64,000 nt of DNA from Diphasiastrum complanatum (GCA_029204225.1 CM055106.1:23150801-23214800); one strand, 5' to 3'. Counted from the stretch's first letter, positions 1 through 11,765 are shown. Notes: generated by a model from the sequence alone, not told the origin. Numbers and translations: made by a program.

Positions 1-1119
1 TTACTATAAACATGAAAACACAGCATATCTCTATAACTTTAGACACCTTTGTTGGCATTAATTTTAGTTTTGACTACCAGCTTGTCTCTGTAAAGTGCCT
101 TTCTAAAGCTAATTGTTTTAATTTTAACTATGCTCATTTTGCTATTGCCACTACTGAACCTACTCCTCCACCATCTGCATTCTAAAACAGCAATACCAAC
201 ATGTGTATGATGAACCTCAATCCACTGGCGATAAATTACATGATGTCAACCACCATATTGATCTTCTTCCCGGTGCTGCAGTCACAGCTTCTAGAGCTCC
301 TTGTCATGACTCGCATGTCTTGCCAAAAGCGAGCTGATGGTCAATGTCAGGTTGCTGCTCAATTGCAAAATGGTCTTATTGCTCCTAATCGAAGTCCCGT
401 TGGTGCTCCAATTTAACTTGTCAAACAAGATGAGTAAACATTTTCTAGAATTAATGTTCGATTTGGGTATCATCAGATTTGTACACATCCTAGAGATGAA
501 CCTAAGACAACTTTTGGACAGTTTCTGGCCCATTTTTCAGTCCTAATCCTTCTCACTAATACCAGTTGTTGGTACTCCACGAAAATCAAAACTTAGCTAA
601 AATTTGATGATCCAGTCATATGGGAAAATTGATGTATGCAGTTTGTAGGGTGAGAGTACTAATGGCATGCAATCAGTTGTCCAACTAGCACGTAACTCAA
701 TTGGAAGAACCTCTTCAACTTTGGCTGAAGGAAACAAGCAGGAAATTCATTTCTGGATTGATGTTGCAGAGGGTTATGTTTTTTTCCAAAAACAATCACA
801 TTGATCAACTGCCTATTATTTCTCTTTTTGCTTTGTCGACCAGGAACAATGTTGCTTCCAACACCATCATTATAATTCTGTCCAGCAAGGTTAACTCACA
901 ACATTGAACCTATGAACAAATCACAGCAACGGGCAGTCCAGATCCAAGACTCAGTGGGAGTATCATTCCAAAAGTAGAACATTCAAAAATGTGTATTCCA
1001 AACAGCAGAAGGCTATCAACAATGCTCCAATGTTTCAAAAAAAAGTTGTTATTACACATGTTTCCTATGAATATCTGTATGAACTAAATCATGCGTACGT
1101 ACTATGTGCGTCATACAAT
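1..1119. other. Noncoding / decayed DNA, no supported gene
   Basis: No frame gives a convincing protein. The segment lies downstream of the OBERON-like exon on its strand, so it is either intron or intergenic DNA. A short plus-strand reading ending at about 183 is Pro/Thr-rich (TEPTPPPSAF), which resembles the linker between integrase and reverse transcriptase in Copia polyproteins. Together with the reverse-transcriptase scrap at 1,122 it may mark an old Copia copy, but I would not push this further. Confidence 0.35.
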
Positions 1120-1205
1120 ATCTGAAGGGAGCTATCAAAGAAGACATCTACATGATACAACCCGAAGGTTATTTAATCAATGGTAAGGATGCAAAAAACC
1201 AGTTA
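1120..1205 (+). pseudogene. Copia reverse transcriptase fragment
   Basis: The plus strand from 1,122 reads LKGAIKEDIYMIQPEGY followed by an I-N-G-K stretch. This is the Copia reverse-transcriptase block in which an acidic residue and IYM.QPEGF follow the D-V-(K/Q)-T-A-(F/Y)-L-N-G motif. Only about 28 codons survive, with no open frame either side, so it is a decayed scrap. It is similar to the intact block of the minus-strand Copia at about 33,790 (IQEDIYIIQPEEY), so both may belong to one family. Confidence 0.75.
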
Positions 1206-1256
1206 GCTAAAAAATTTCAGAATCTTCTCAGCTGAACTCACAAAACATTGCCCCAA

Positions 1257-1268
1257 GGGGGGGGGGGG
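1257..1268. repeat. G12 homopolymer at the head of a purine-rich tract
   Basis: Twelve consecutive G at 1,257-1,268, followed by A/G-rich sequence to about 1,500 (repeated AGGCAG and GAAAG-type words). No coding potential; simple sequence. Confidence 0.85.
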
Positions 1269-1500
1269 TGGAGGATAGCAAGAAGAGAGAACTGAGGTAT
1301 GCAGTGAGGAGGCAGTCTGAGAAAAGTAAGCAAGCAGAAAGGCAATCTGTAGGTAGGCAGAAAGAGGGAGGATAGGAGATACGATGCAAGTCGTGAGACG
1401 GCAAGAAGCTAGTTGAAAAGCTTAGTGAGGAAGAAAACAAGAGGCGACGAAGGAGATCAAGAGAGGTAGTCAGTCGCCAGGAAAGAAGGCAATTAGCAAA

Positions 1501-1570
1501 GAGGGGTTATGTTTTTCTCTAAGAAGCATGTTTGAAAAGAGGGGTTATGTTTTTCTCTAAGAAGCATGTT
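1501..1570. repeat. Two-copy tandem repeat, period 38 bp
   Basis: The 32-bp unit beginning GAGGGGTTATGTTTTTCTCT occurs at 1,501-1,532 and again at 1,539-1,570 with no differences between the copies. This looks like a recent local duplication in noncoding DNA. Confidence 0.9.
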
Positions 1571-1572
1571 CT

Positions 1573-3086
1573 TTTTCAAACGATATAATTATTTTTTATG
1601 TTTCAGCATTCAGTACACTGCATATTGTTCAATATCCATATAGATGAAATGTGTGATGATGTGCATTGTAGATATCTACAGCATGCATAAATATGACGGT
1701 CCTCAGAGGCCCATTCCGACCGGAACATACTGTAAATTCCTTACAATACATTCCCTAACGTACTGGTCCAGAACATGTTAAAAAAAAACTAAAAAAGTTA
1801 GAATTCATTACTTTCATGGATCTTTGACAGGTCCTTTCCAACAGACATGTTTCTGTCTTGGATGCATACTTTTGGTTCCTTGTAGTCTTTTCCTGCAGAA
1901 TTTCATTCATAATACTTCTTGATGTTCAAATTCATCCCAGAACAAACTCACAGTTTGAGTCTGCCAAAACGCCCAAAATGGCAGCTCAATGGCCAATAGC
2001 TTGACATAGTACAATGCATATCTGGCCACAATTATCCAAGTCGAAACTTCCGTATAGATTTGGAGCTAGTGATCTGGTATATATCTTGAAGATTCTACTG
2101 TAATTCACTTTGAACACAGAGCTGCTGTCCCACATTAAAAACACTACTTTATAGCAATGCATGATTTAGTGAACCATAGCTTATCTTGATTATGTAACTG
2201 CTTTGATTTGATAGACTGAGTGTATTTCTATTCAGTTCAACTGCTGACCAGTTTTAAATTGATGTGTATTTCATTAAATGGGAAGTTTAATGAGAAGATT
2301 ACAAAATCTGAGCAATTCTGAAGGTGAATTCATTCAAGAATTGTTGTGTGAATTAATCTTTTTGTGGCTGGTTTTTAAAATTTCATGATTTTAGCTATCC
2401 CTAAAAGCATCCCTTAGAATACCACAAACCCAGAAAAAGAATTTCCAATCTCAAAAAAGTTAACCCAGAAAAACAGTATGTACTAAAAATTAAAAACTTA
2501 AAGGCCAATTCCGGAATGGAACCTCGTTCCAAAATGGCTGCTGAATTTGGCATGTAAATCAAACATAGAACAGGCATATTTGTAAAGTAGATATAACAAC
2601 TATATTCAATGTGCAAAGTATTGCTGATGCCAGTTACAAATATACTCAACTGAAATGTGCATGTGGATTTGTATGCATGCTGATTTGCATTGTAGAACCT
2701 AAAGAATCTATGAGAAAAATTTGACTCATGATCATACTTTAAGATGCCTTAAAGGAAAGGTACATAACGTGTGATTAGCTACAAAACATTTGATTAAGGG
2801 AATACAGCATCAGAACTCTAATTTCTAATTTCTCTAGAAGCTTAATATAAAAGTTTGTGCTCCTTGATTTGAACTCATATGCTCACCAAAACTGGGTTTC
2901 TGGAGTTTAGGTGGTCTATAAACTGCACCATACAACTGTCTGTAGCACTAACCTTAATAGCCATAGCACAAGGATCTAAACCTCAAAATTGAACAATAAA
3001 ACCAGTAGCATGCAGTCTACTATCTCATTTCAAATGCCTTGAGTAAATGCCAGGCAGAATACAGGCAAAAAGAGATTAAATAGCTG
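1573..3086. other. Noncoding, probably intron 1 of the OBERON-like gene
   Basis: AT-rich sequence with no open frame of note on either strand. It begins directly after the splice donor of the OBERON-like exon, so it is most simply intron. I looked on the minus strand for the conserved coiled-coil exon that should follow the PHD finger in this family and did not find it between 1 and 3,086. The intron is therefore over 3 kb, or the gene is truncated. Confidence 0.5.
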
Positions 3087-3088
3087 AC
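3087..3088 (-). other. Splice donor of the OBERON-like exon
   Basis: On the minus strand the exon ends ...TTCACAG and the intron opens GTCAGCTA. Family proteins continue after the Leu-Arg-Phe-Phe residues into a coiled coil, whereas the readthrough here becomes hydrophobic non-conserved sequence and stops. That supports splicing at this point. Confidence 0.7.
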
Positions 3089-6000
3089 CTGTGAAGAATC
3101 TCAACATCCTTCGACAAACGTCAGCAGTGTCTACCCTGCTTTCAAGCTTTGACAACATGAGCTGTGCTTTTTCACACAGTTGCTTGCCTCTCTTATCCTC
3201 ACTTCCGTGAAAAATCCTTTGAACACACTCGAGTTCTCTGGCAAGAACGTCTCTTCCCCAATCTTGAGCACAGGTTGTAAAGACATCCTTCACAAATCCA
3301 AATAATTCCGATTTCTGCCCACATGCCATGCATCTGAACTGCATCTCCGACGTTCCTGCAGCACCTTTGATACTCTGTCCTGGCATTATGTAAGATGAGC
3401 GCAACCCGCAATCGGTGTGACACCAGTGCATGCAGAAGTCACAACCAACCCATCTACAAGTATTAGCATCAAAGTCGAACTTTGAGCAGACAACGCACAT
3501 ACAAGCACTACAGAAACCATTCTTCTGCGCACAGATTGGGCATTCGCAATCATCGGCTGGGAGCTGGATTTGACATTGAATATTACGGCACCTTGTTTGC
3601 AAAAAAATTTCTACCATTGCAGAAGTGGTGAGGGTATTATCTCTGTTAAGAAAAGCTGGGATTCCAGTCTTCATGGAAATCAGAAGTTCCAACTGTGCTC
3701 GGTGGGCTCGCAATAGGGTCTCAGTTGAAAGGTCAGTTCTCCTCTGGAGGATCTTCTGAAGGTGAGCAAATTCTTCACGTTTCTCAAAGGTCTCCAACAT
3801 ATCTTTGAGGGACTCCTTCAGACCATCAACATAACTTTCGGGAAGCTCTGATAATTTTTTAGCAACAATTAGAACTGGATCCTTCACAATTTCAATAAGG
3901 TTAACCTTTTCTCCGTAGATTGAGCTCCGTGTAGCTGACAAATCCTCGTTCCTCTCAAACAATGGAGCTCTGCCAGAGAATCCACTCTCAAGCTTGGAAA
4001 CCTCTCTCTCAACGCCTCGTCTCCCCTTCCCAAGGTTCTGCTGTTCTGACCACTTCTCCCAGGAACCAACACTAGGCGAAGGAGAAGACCAAGTGCAATG
4101 GGGCCTCTCCTGCAAATCCTTCTGCAAGCTCCTGTGCCTTTCAAAAGTACCTCCTCTGTCTTCCAAAGATACTCCTTGACTTCCTTCTGGATTATTTTTG
4201 TACTGCTGAATGCTTGGTGGAAGTGGTATACTACTTCCATGAGAAATTTGATCGCCGCCAGTCTTCTCTGAACCAAATGACCTCTTCAATCCATTTTGAT
4301 CAGGTTGAGAAACTGCTTCTCTTCCTTTCTCCACTCCAAGGGAGCCCTGAAGGATTTGTAGATTTCCATTGTGCAGTAGTTGCTGATAGAGTGGACGCTC
4401 CCGATAAGGCTTCCTTCTTTCGGTTCCCTTGGGTCTTTGGCTTCCGGCTCGATCCGAACCATGAGACATCTGCCAACTGCCATGGGAAAGCTGATCATTA
4501 CCTTGAGAAACCTGCTGACTTGCTGTAGAAAATTCCTGATTGTCTAGGGAAGTCTGTGTAAGGGAACAGCTGGGATTATGCACGAAAGGGTGAGAGTAAG
4601 AAAGTGAAAGGGAAGTGGTCACTCCATTCGAGTGTGCCTCAGATGCTGATATAGACTGCATGCTCCTGGTTTTGCTAGGAGCTTTGAGGGCCTGAGGAAC
4701 ACCCGGAGATCCCAAAGAAAGTGATGTGTCAGGCAAGAAAAGCGAAAGGAATTGAGGCTCCAGCTTTTCAACCTTCTGCTTTTTGTGATGACGTCTGTCG
4801 TCAGACTCCATGGCAACCTCCACAGGTTCATCACTGTCCAGGTGCCCACTTGTTCCTGCCTTATCGATATAATTTTCAGCATTCTCGATCTCAGGCATTG
4901 TTTCAGTGCCTTCCTGTGTTTCTATATTGCTTAGCATCATATCCTTCACATCAGTCAGTCTCAGCAGGTACTCTCCACGTCCATTTTCATGATCCCTCTC
5001 CTCTACCTCAACCTCCCTTGGTCTCATTACATCAGGCATTCCAGTATCTTTCATAACCTCTTCCGCAATTTTTATTGGGGCATCGATTTCCATTGAAATT
5101 TGAGTTTCTTTCTCCACTTTCGGCTCAGCATCAGTTCCAAGCACATCACCTTCCCTTTTTGCTCCCGCATCCTCAGTCACAAACTCAGGTGAATAAGATG
5201 TCTGCTCTAGAATTCCATCTTTTTCGTTTATTAAAATCTCTTCCTCCTTGACTTCTCTGCACCGATTCACCAGATTATCACCATTAACTTGAACACTTTC
5301 AACTGTTTTGCCCTCTACAATCCCCTGCACATCGTCTCCTTCAGGATCCAGTTCCCCCTCCTCTCTCTCACTTTTTTCAGGCGTCAAGCAATCTTTGATA
5401 TTATCCCCATCCCTAACTTTCTGTGCAGCTTCACCCCTCCTTACCTCTCTTGACATGCAAAATCCTTCTTCCGGCAACAAACTGTTACCTCTCTCAACAC
5501 TTTTTGCACCTCTCTCCACATCACTTTCCTTGGACTCATGCAGATTTTCCTCTTTTCTCGCACACTCTCCTTCCGAGAGTATCCTCGCAGCAGCCAGCTT
5601 GTCAGCATCTTCACTATCCTTTGCTTCACTCTTGAAGGCAGATTTCTCCGCCAGGTTCGGCTTCTCATCCGGTACAGTTTCCCCTGCTACTTTGCTACCA
5701 CGGTGCAGATCTCTACCCTGCGCCTTAGATCCATCTTCTCTCCTTGATTTATCTCTCTCCGATCTAGCACCCTTTGCAAAATGAGCGTTTACTATCAGCC
5801 TCTCATACTTGGCTCCCTTTGAAGATGGTGAGAACTGAGTATGATGATGTGCCTTGCCTCTTCCTTCTCTCTCACAGTCCAAAGCCTTCAAAGAGAGGAT
5901 CTTCAATCCTTCGCCTCTTTCTATTACCTCCTTTTCCGACCCTGATCCTTTGAACATCCCCGGCTTTGCACCCTCCCGATCTCCACGCTCTCCCTTAAAC

Positions 6001-6743
6001 AGCAGGGGCTTGCCACTTTCTCGATCTGAACGCTCTTTTTCCATATTGTGTCCTCTGGAAAAAGATAATTTTGCTCCCTCTCTCCTTTCACTTGCATCTC
6101 GACCACAATTCAACCCCCTCCTGAACGAAGATCTGTGCTCCTCGCCTCGATCTGCAGCATCCCTATCCAGCACATCTCTTTCCTTTGCACCTCCCTTCGT
6201 GGATAAAGCCCTCCCCACTTCACTTGTCTCCAAAGAGTCCCTTTCCAGTGAACTTCCTTTCGTAGATCGTTCATGTTTGCCTCCGCCATGCCTCTCCGAT
6301 CCATACCCCTTCTTGAAAGGCGTCCAGGATTTTGATCCTCGTTCAGAGGCATCTCTTTCTGAAGAGAATGATCTTCCAGGAGTCTTGCAGCCCTCCCCCT
6401 TGCCCGAGTTATTTCTGTCCAGACTACTGCTTTCTGGTGAGTGTGATTTCGAAGAATCTCCACGATCAGATATATCTTTTTCAGCCACAGATCCAGTCAT
6501 TGCGAAACCCCTGAACAGATCCTCTTCCTGCTCCTCCTCCTCTTCCCTTGTATTTCTTTCAAATCTAAGCCTCCTGTTGCAAGCTGCAAGCACTCTGCTT
6601 ACAGGCAATTTAGCAGCCTCGCCCTTCCTGATTGTGCTGCTCTCGCTGCAATTTCTTTTCCCAAACGCGGATCTATTCCCCCCACACCTCACATCCGATG
6701 AGAGCTTGTCACTGGCATCATCATACAAATTCCTCCTCTTCAT
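3089..6743 (-). CDS. OBERON3/4 (TITANIA)-like PHD-finger protein, first exon
   Basis: About 1,218 codons from an ATG at 6,743 to a splice donor at 3,088-3,087; the frame runs about 19 codons further into the intron before a stop. Residues 1 to about 640 are low-complexity and charged, with repeated Ser-Glu-Arg-Asp and Asp-Arg-Gly modules. Blocks typical of plant OBE3/OBE4 follow: a Leu-rich LSLFLPDTSLSLG block near 661, SHPFVHNPSCSLTQ near 710, RERPLYQQLL near 780, and a helical region at 951-1,065. The PHD finger is at about 1,066-1,142 (CECPIC, CSACMC, HWCH, final CMAC). OBERON proteins are nuclear PHD proteins needed for shoot and root meristem maintenance in Arabidopsis (family knowledge). 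The C-terminal coiled coil expected after the VCRRMLRFF block is missing here, so the model is partial. The start is supported by the MKRRNLYDD-type N-terminus seen in this subfamily. Confidence 0.9.
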
Positions 6744-7440
6744 GAATTAAATACAAAAGCTCATAACCAGAGCTCCGATCCTAAAACAATAGACAGAAAA
6801 ACAACAACAAACACAGAGAATGGCAATACAACCTCCTTCAATCTCCTACCCTTCCCAGACACAAAGCATACCATAAAACAATTGAAACCACCCACCAGTC
6901 AGAAACACTAAAAGCAATCAAAAACCTGCATGTCAGCTAATCAATGCAAAGCTAACTAAGCTGATTAATGCACAACATAGCCAGAAGCATCCTCCAGCAA
7001 AGAACAATGGAAAAACTGAGCAGAGCAGAGAATTTAAAAGCTGCGTTTGACCTCCAGACGAGCGTGACAACTAGAATGACAAAACCCTTGAAAACAAAAA
7101 GAAAAAAAAGAAGGAAACCAAAAGAGACAAAGCGTCAACGGAGCATCTCAAGGACTATAAAGAGAGACATCAAAAGAAAGAGGAAGAGAGAGAGAGAGAG
7201 AGAGAGACATCAAAAGAAAGAGAAAGAGACAGAGACAGCGAGAGAGAGAGGAAATGAGAAGGTAAAGAAGGAAAAGGCGAAGGAAAGGAGAAGGAAAAGG
7301 AAGCAAAAAGAGGGCATCGCTATCATCGCCATCGCCATAGCCACCAAACACAGAGCTCCCCCCTTCAACGAAAACACAGGCGGGCGAGGAGGGACCCTTC
7401 ATGACACGGTGCGCTTTATCTCTTCCACCGTTGGATTTTG
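6744..7440 (-). promoter_or_regulatory. 5' leader of the OBERON-like gene, CT-rich on the coding strand
   Basis: The 700 bp upstream of the OBERON ATG is A/G-rich on the plus strand (C/T-rich on the coding strand), with a GA dinucleotide run at about 7,185-7,207 and shorter runs to 7,310. CT-rich leaders are common in plant 5' UTRs. An intron could be present but I cannot place it. Plus-strand Lys/Arg-rich open frames here are artefacts of the GA repeats. Confidence 0.5.
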
Positions 7441-7915
7441 CCATGAACGATCCGATCTTGTTCTCACGCTTTCGAGACTAGCCGTCAGATGGCAGGTCGC
7501 CACGTGTCACAATCTCAACTGCTGTGATGTAGAGTTCTATCGCAGAGATGCATGATATGTTCTACGATCCGCACGTTTCGATGCTAGCCACGTGTTCATA
7601 TCCGTCTGGATGACCTTTAAGCCACGTGTCGTGATCCGAATGATTATAAAAACATCCAATGGTGGCTGGTTAAAAGTACACCGTCCATCAAGGGATGACA
7701 GTTTTTCTTGCTTTGAAAAGTCAGAACAGCTGACGTGTCAACAGAGACCCATTCTTCTCTAGGACCAGGTCAGCACTGCAAGAACACTAGCACAAGGCCT
7801 CCCTCCCCAAGGGATGGGGCTTTAAGGCACTCCACCACATGTGTTTAACGTTTGGCCCGGCACAATGGTTAGACAAGGCCTGAGAAAAACTTTCCACGGG
7901 CAATTTTCTTGGGCA
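7131..7915. repeat. Duplicated OBERON upstream region, copy 1
   Basis: This segment aligns end to end with 10,221-11,037 in the same orientation. Landmarks in the same order in both: GGGCATCGCTATCAT, GGGACCCTTCATGACAC, CATGAACGATCCGAT, GCATGATATGTTCTAC, CTTTAAGCCACGTG, CTTGCTTTGAAAAGTCAGA, GACCCATTCTTCTC and ATTTTCTTGGGCAC. The copies differ by many substitutions and small indels. This copy adjoins the OBERON gene and is presumably the original. Confidence 0.9.
7498..7742 (-). promoter_or_regulatory. G-box / ACGT-core cluster upstream of the OBERON-like gene
   Basis: Four ACGT-core elements lie within 245 bp: CACGTGTC at 7,501, CACGTG at 7,589, CACGTG at 7,623 and TGACGTGTCA at 7,731. Such elements bind plant bZIP and bHLH factors (established). 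Three of the four positions remain recognisable in the duplicated copy (10,505, 10,683 and 10,803 region), which hints that they pre-date the duplication. Function here is inferred. Confidence 0.5.
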
Positions 7916-8335
7916 CTCGTGTGCCTTGGACTGTGCAAGGGATTACGGGCACTGGAGTACGGGTCTTGGGCAATAGTCAGCCCAGAGCAGCCATCGAACG
8001 TCTCAGGCACCCCGGAGTTTCAGTTAGGAGGGTTGTGGCCCCCTCAAGTAGAACCCTCGGACTGCCACGAGTCCTAGGCAGCGCGAACCTAGGTCCGAAA
8101 AGGCGGCATGGATCACAGGCGGCCACCCGTGGGTAGCGAGCAACGTTGTGTGGGTCCCGGGCAGCGGCCCAGGTCCTGAGTGGAGCAGCGTGGCTCCCGA
8201 GCAGCGGCTTGAGCATCTCCGACAACTCGTCCATGTGTCACAGGCAGGTGCGCTACCAAGTCCCAAGCAGCCACCCGGGCTCTTGTAAGGCACCGGCACC
8301 GACACCCCTATCCCCGGCACCCACGCTCATGTGAG
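7840..8335. other. GC-rich island of unknown origin
   Basis: A roughly 500-bp block clearly richer in G+C than its surroundings, with repeated GAGCAGCG-type words and open frames on both strands in several phases, as expected from composition alone. No protein motif is recognisable in any frame. It may be the end of a transposon LTR: its right edge is followed by an abrupt return to AT-rich sequence. Confidence 0.45.
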
Positions 8336-8339
8336 AGAG

Positions 8340-10140
8340 AGGGCAAATTCTCACATATATGGCCCCCCAGTAAACTGCAAGAAATGCTTATGGGATAATG
8401 TTCTGGCTACCCGATGATGTGGTACTCCGAGCAACCATTTTTTTTTAAAAACGTGTGGTTCACAGTGCGTCAGGGCCAAACGGCCTTGGCTGCTTAGATA
8501 CGAGGCAACCCAAAACATGTTTGGTTTTTTTTTTTAAAGTTGCCTTCTACCCTAAATTCTTGTGGATTAAAAACTTTTCAATCAAAATCTTGTTGAAATT
8601 TGATAACTAGTAAAATTTGTCGCTCATTATAATAGTCAGCTTGTTGAAAGAATTAGCACATTGATTACATTATGGTGATTTGCTATAAATGTACTAGTTG
8701 AAAATTTTAAAGATTCATAGTATCCAACCATTTTCTCAAGCCTCAACTCCGTCAAGAAATTGTCAATTCCTTTCTTGGACTATGCCGACTTTTGTGAGCA
8801 TAGAATGGCCCCTCTCAATCCAAAGGTGGAGTTTCAACTACAAATTCAATTGCATGTATAAGGCCCTCTTGTTGGTCAAAACCCTTTGAAGTTGATGGCA
8901 ACTGAAAATGTTCTAATACATGAAAATGTTCTAATACACGAATCTTCCAAGAGCTCTCTAGCCTATTTTCATGCACAATCGCAAGGATCAACGTATAACT
9001 ATGTATTGTTCATTGCGACTATAGGGTCTAGGCAAGGCCTCACCCTCATTCAACGCTTGTGACGCATCCATTGAAGATTATGATTCATGATGGAATATTT
9101 CAAACGTTCTCAAGCATTGGATAGGGGTGGGGGACTTGCCTCCACCTTCAATCATGATGAGGAATAAGTTGGGTCCCACCCTAATCCAAAGGTGGTGAAC
9201 CGCTCTTGGATGATAATGGAGGCAAGAACTCTTCAACATAGCTCAAATTGCCATAGCATTGCTATTTGGCATTCCAATCAATCTAGTATAGAGTTTCACG
9301 GAAGAGTGTACTTGAATACATAGTGTAATTGATGAGTGTTATCCATAGCACTCCAATGACAAGTTCCGTTCCACACTTATCCAAGGGTGTTGGCTATCAT
9401 ATAAGACCTCTATTCCTTGTTAATATCATCTTATAATGAGAGTCTCATCTCCCTTATACCATCAAGTAATTCTTCCTACATGTTTTTGAATGCACATATT
9501 CTTTCCTTTCATGTATGGATGCAATATTCAAGCTCTTTATTTTGTATATGGAACCAAAGTTCTTTTAAATCTCTTTATATTAGTTCTTTGCAATAGAAAT
9601 GTCGTCTTTATTTTATCATGGCCTACATATTGATGTTGGTGTTTTGGGTTCGTATAGGCTTTGGACTTTCTTGTGTAGACTTACGGACTACGCTTATATA
9701 CGAAAATATTTTAATACAATTCTTTGGACATTACATAATATTATTAGAACATGTATATGATAGATACATGTTATCATCTCTCATTATTTCACTATGGAAA
9801 AAATGGTATCATTTCACCTTGCTATATGTATAACTCTAGCTATAATGCAAATTTTATGTTCCTCCACCTACTAGTATCATAGAGGTGTGTCAATGATACG
9901 AGATAGTTATTAACTAATTCCAGATAATGATTTTCCATGCTTATTATATAATATTGTGAATACCATAGTCCAAAGTTGCATGTATGTCCTCACAATTCTT
10001 TGTGTGGTTCCAATATGGCAATGTTTAGTTTTATGAGATACTTTATTCCTTTTCATATCCTAGTCTCGTATTCAACAATAGTATATTCAACACTATTTCC
10101 TCCTATTATCAAATGATACTTCTAGCCCATTCAACAATTT
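8340..10140. other. AT-rich intergenic DNA, nothing recognised
   Basis: No protein-coding motif, RNA gene or clear repeat unit found on either strand. It separates the two copies of the OBERON upstream region. Confidence 0.5.
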
Positions 10141-10220
10141 TAATTGATAGTGGATGCAAGAAAATGCTTCGATGAGTGTGGAACCCAACATCCCATAGCG
10201 ACAATGCGACAAAATAAAGC

Positions 10221-11037
10221 GACAAAGCGACAAAACGTAAACAGAGCATCTAAGGACTACAGAGAGAGAGAGGGGGGGGGGGGGGGGGGGGGGGGAGAGC
10301 AAAAGAAAAGGAAAATAAAGAAAAAGAAGAAAAAGAGGGCATCGCTATCATTGCCATCGCCATAGCCACCAAACACATAACTCCTTCTAGGAAAACACAG
10401 GGAGAGAGGAGGGACCCTTCATGACACAATACTCTTTATCTTTGCCACTGTTAGATCTTGCCATGAACGATCCGATTCATCAAAAACCATCCAAATGGCA
10501 AATTGACACGTGTCACAATCTCAACTATTGTGGTGTAGAATTTTATCGACAAGGGCCATAGGAAGGCCCACAGAGAGCCATTGAAGGCCTCGATGGCATG
10601 ATATGTTCTACAGTTTGCACGTTTCTATGCTAGCCACATGCTATTTCGTCGCGTGTTCATACTTGACTCAATAAACTTTAAGCCACGTGGAGCGATCTAA
10701 ATGCTTCTAGAATAATCCAATGGTGGATGGTTAAGAGTGCACCATGCCATTAAGTTGCGAGGGATGAGGCAATTTTTTCTTGCTTTGAAAAGTCAGACTC
10801 GTTGACGTGTCAGCATAGACCCATTCTTCTCCAAGACTCAAGTCACCACTACAAGAAGAAAAGCACACTCCCTCCCTCCTTATGAGATATCTTAAGTGCT
10901 TTAAGACATGGGGCCACACATGTTTAACATTTAGTCCAACACAATGGTTGGGAGCCACATGGCGTCGGTGCCTGGGCCCGTCGGCCTAGATGGACCGGGC
11001 TCAAGAGAAACCTCCCGAAATTTTCTTGGGCACCCAC
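10221..11037. repeat. Duplicated OBERON upstream region, copy 2 (orphan)
   Basis: Second copy of the segment at 7,131-7,915, same orientation. The coding sequence that would follow on the minus strand (left of 10,221) is absent; instead there is AT-rich DNA. The GA run of copy 1 has been replaced here by a long G tract. The right end abuts a Gypsy integrase fragment, so the duplication may have been carried or interrupted by a retroelement. Confidence 0.88.
10272..10295. repeat. G24 homopolymer
   Basis: Twenty-four consecutive G at 10,272-10,295, preceded by a short AG run. The tract could form a G-quadruplex and is prone to slippage and sequencing error, so its exact length should be treated with caution. 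Confidence 0.85.
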
Positions 11038-11765
11038 TCTTCTTGTGGACAACCTTAAAAGGATCGCAATACCTAGGCACCAACTTTACACCCTTACCAG
11101 ATTTCAAGCCCCTAGAGTGAGTAGGGACCCTCAAAAACACCATGTCATTGACCTTGAATTCCCTATTTTTCCGAGACATATCAACATAGTGCCTCACCCT
11201 GTCTTGGTCACTTTTTGTGTTGTCTTCAGCCAGCTGTAAATTTTCTTGCATATCCACAAGGAAATCAGCTGCGACTTGCACCTTTAGGTTCTTCATGCCA
11301 ATACTAACCGGTGATCGAGGTTGATAAGCATACATAAGCATGAAAGGGCTAAATTCAGTTGCTGAATGTTTTGCACCAATATATGCAAACTCCACCAGTG
11401 GAAGGTTATTTTCCCAATCAGACTGCTGATGGCCTACATATGCTGAAAGCATGTCCTCCATCATCTGATTGGTCCTTTCTGTTTTACCATCTGATTCTGT
11501 ATGATCTGTAGAGCTCTTACTCAAAGTTGTTTCCAACTTTTCAAACACTGCTTGCCATAAGTTCCCAATGAATCTAGGGTCACGATCATTGACAATATCG
11601 CAAGGCAGCCCGTATAGCCGAAAAAGCTTCTCAACAAAAAGTTGAGGTAGTTTTGACCGTAGTTTTAGTTGGGATAAATTAAGCAAACTTCATAAGTCTG
11701 TCAACAATGACCCAAACATAATCATGGCCCTTCCTTGTACGTGGAAGCCCGACCACAAAATCCAC
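11035..11765 (-). pseudogene. Ty3/Gypsy integrase fragment
   Basis: Reading right to left: FVVGLPRTRKGHDYVWVIVD then RLMKFA (integrase core start), an in-frame stop, then DRDPRF, DGKTERTNQ and MLSAYV, LVEFAYI..KHSATEFSPF and a GLKSGKGVKLVPRYCDPFKV C-terminal block. This is the second half of a chromovirus-like Gypsy integrase. Canonical residues are altered (stop at about 11,680; TDHTESDG where TAYHPQTDG is usual), so it is dead. It adjoins the orphan OBERON upstream copy. No LTR was identified. Confidence 0.88.

Noticed and set aside
5854-6750. Long plus-strand frame (298 codons), Ser/Pro/Leu-rich, opposite the OBERON exon
   Set aside because: Antisense shadow of the Ser/Glu/Arg-rich N-terminus of the OBERON-like gene; no domain, and its composition is exactly that of the complement.
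6968-7555. Plus-strand Lys/Arg-rich frame of 195 codons upstream of OBERON
   Set aside because: Generated by GA-repeat sequence in the leader of the minus-strand gene; no conserved residues.
7841-8334. Several overlapping frames in the GC-rich island
   Set aside because: Open in several phases on both strands because the sequence is GC-rich and stop-poor; no motif in any.
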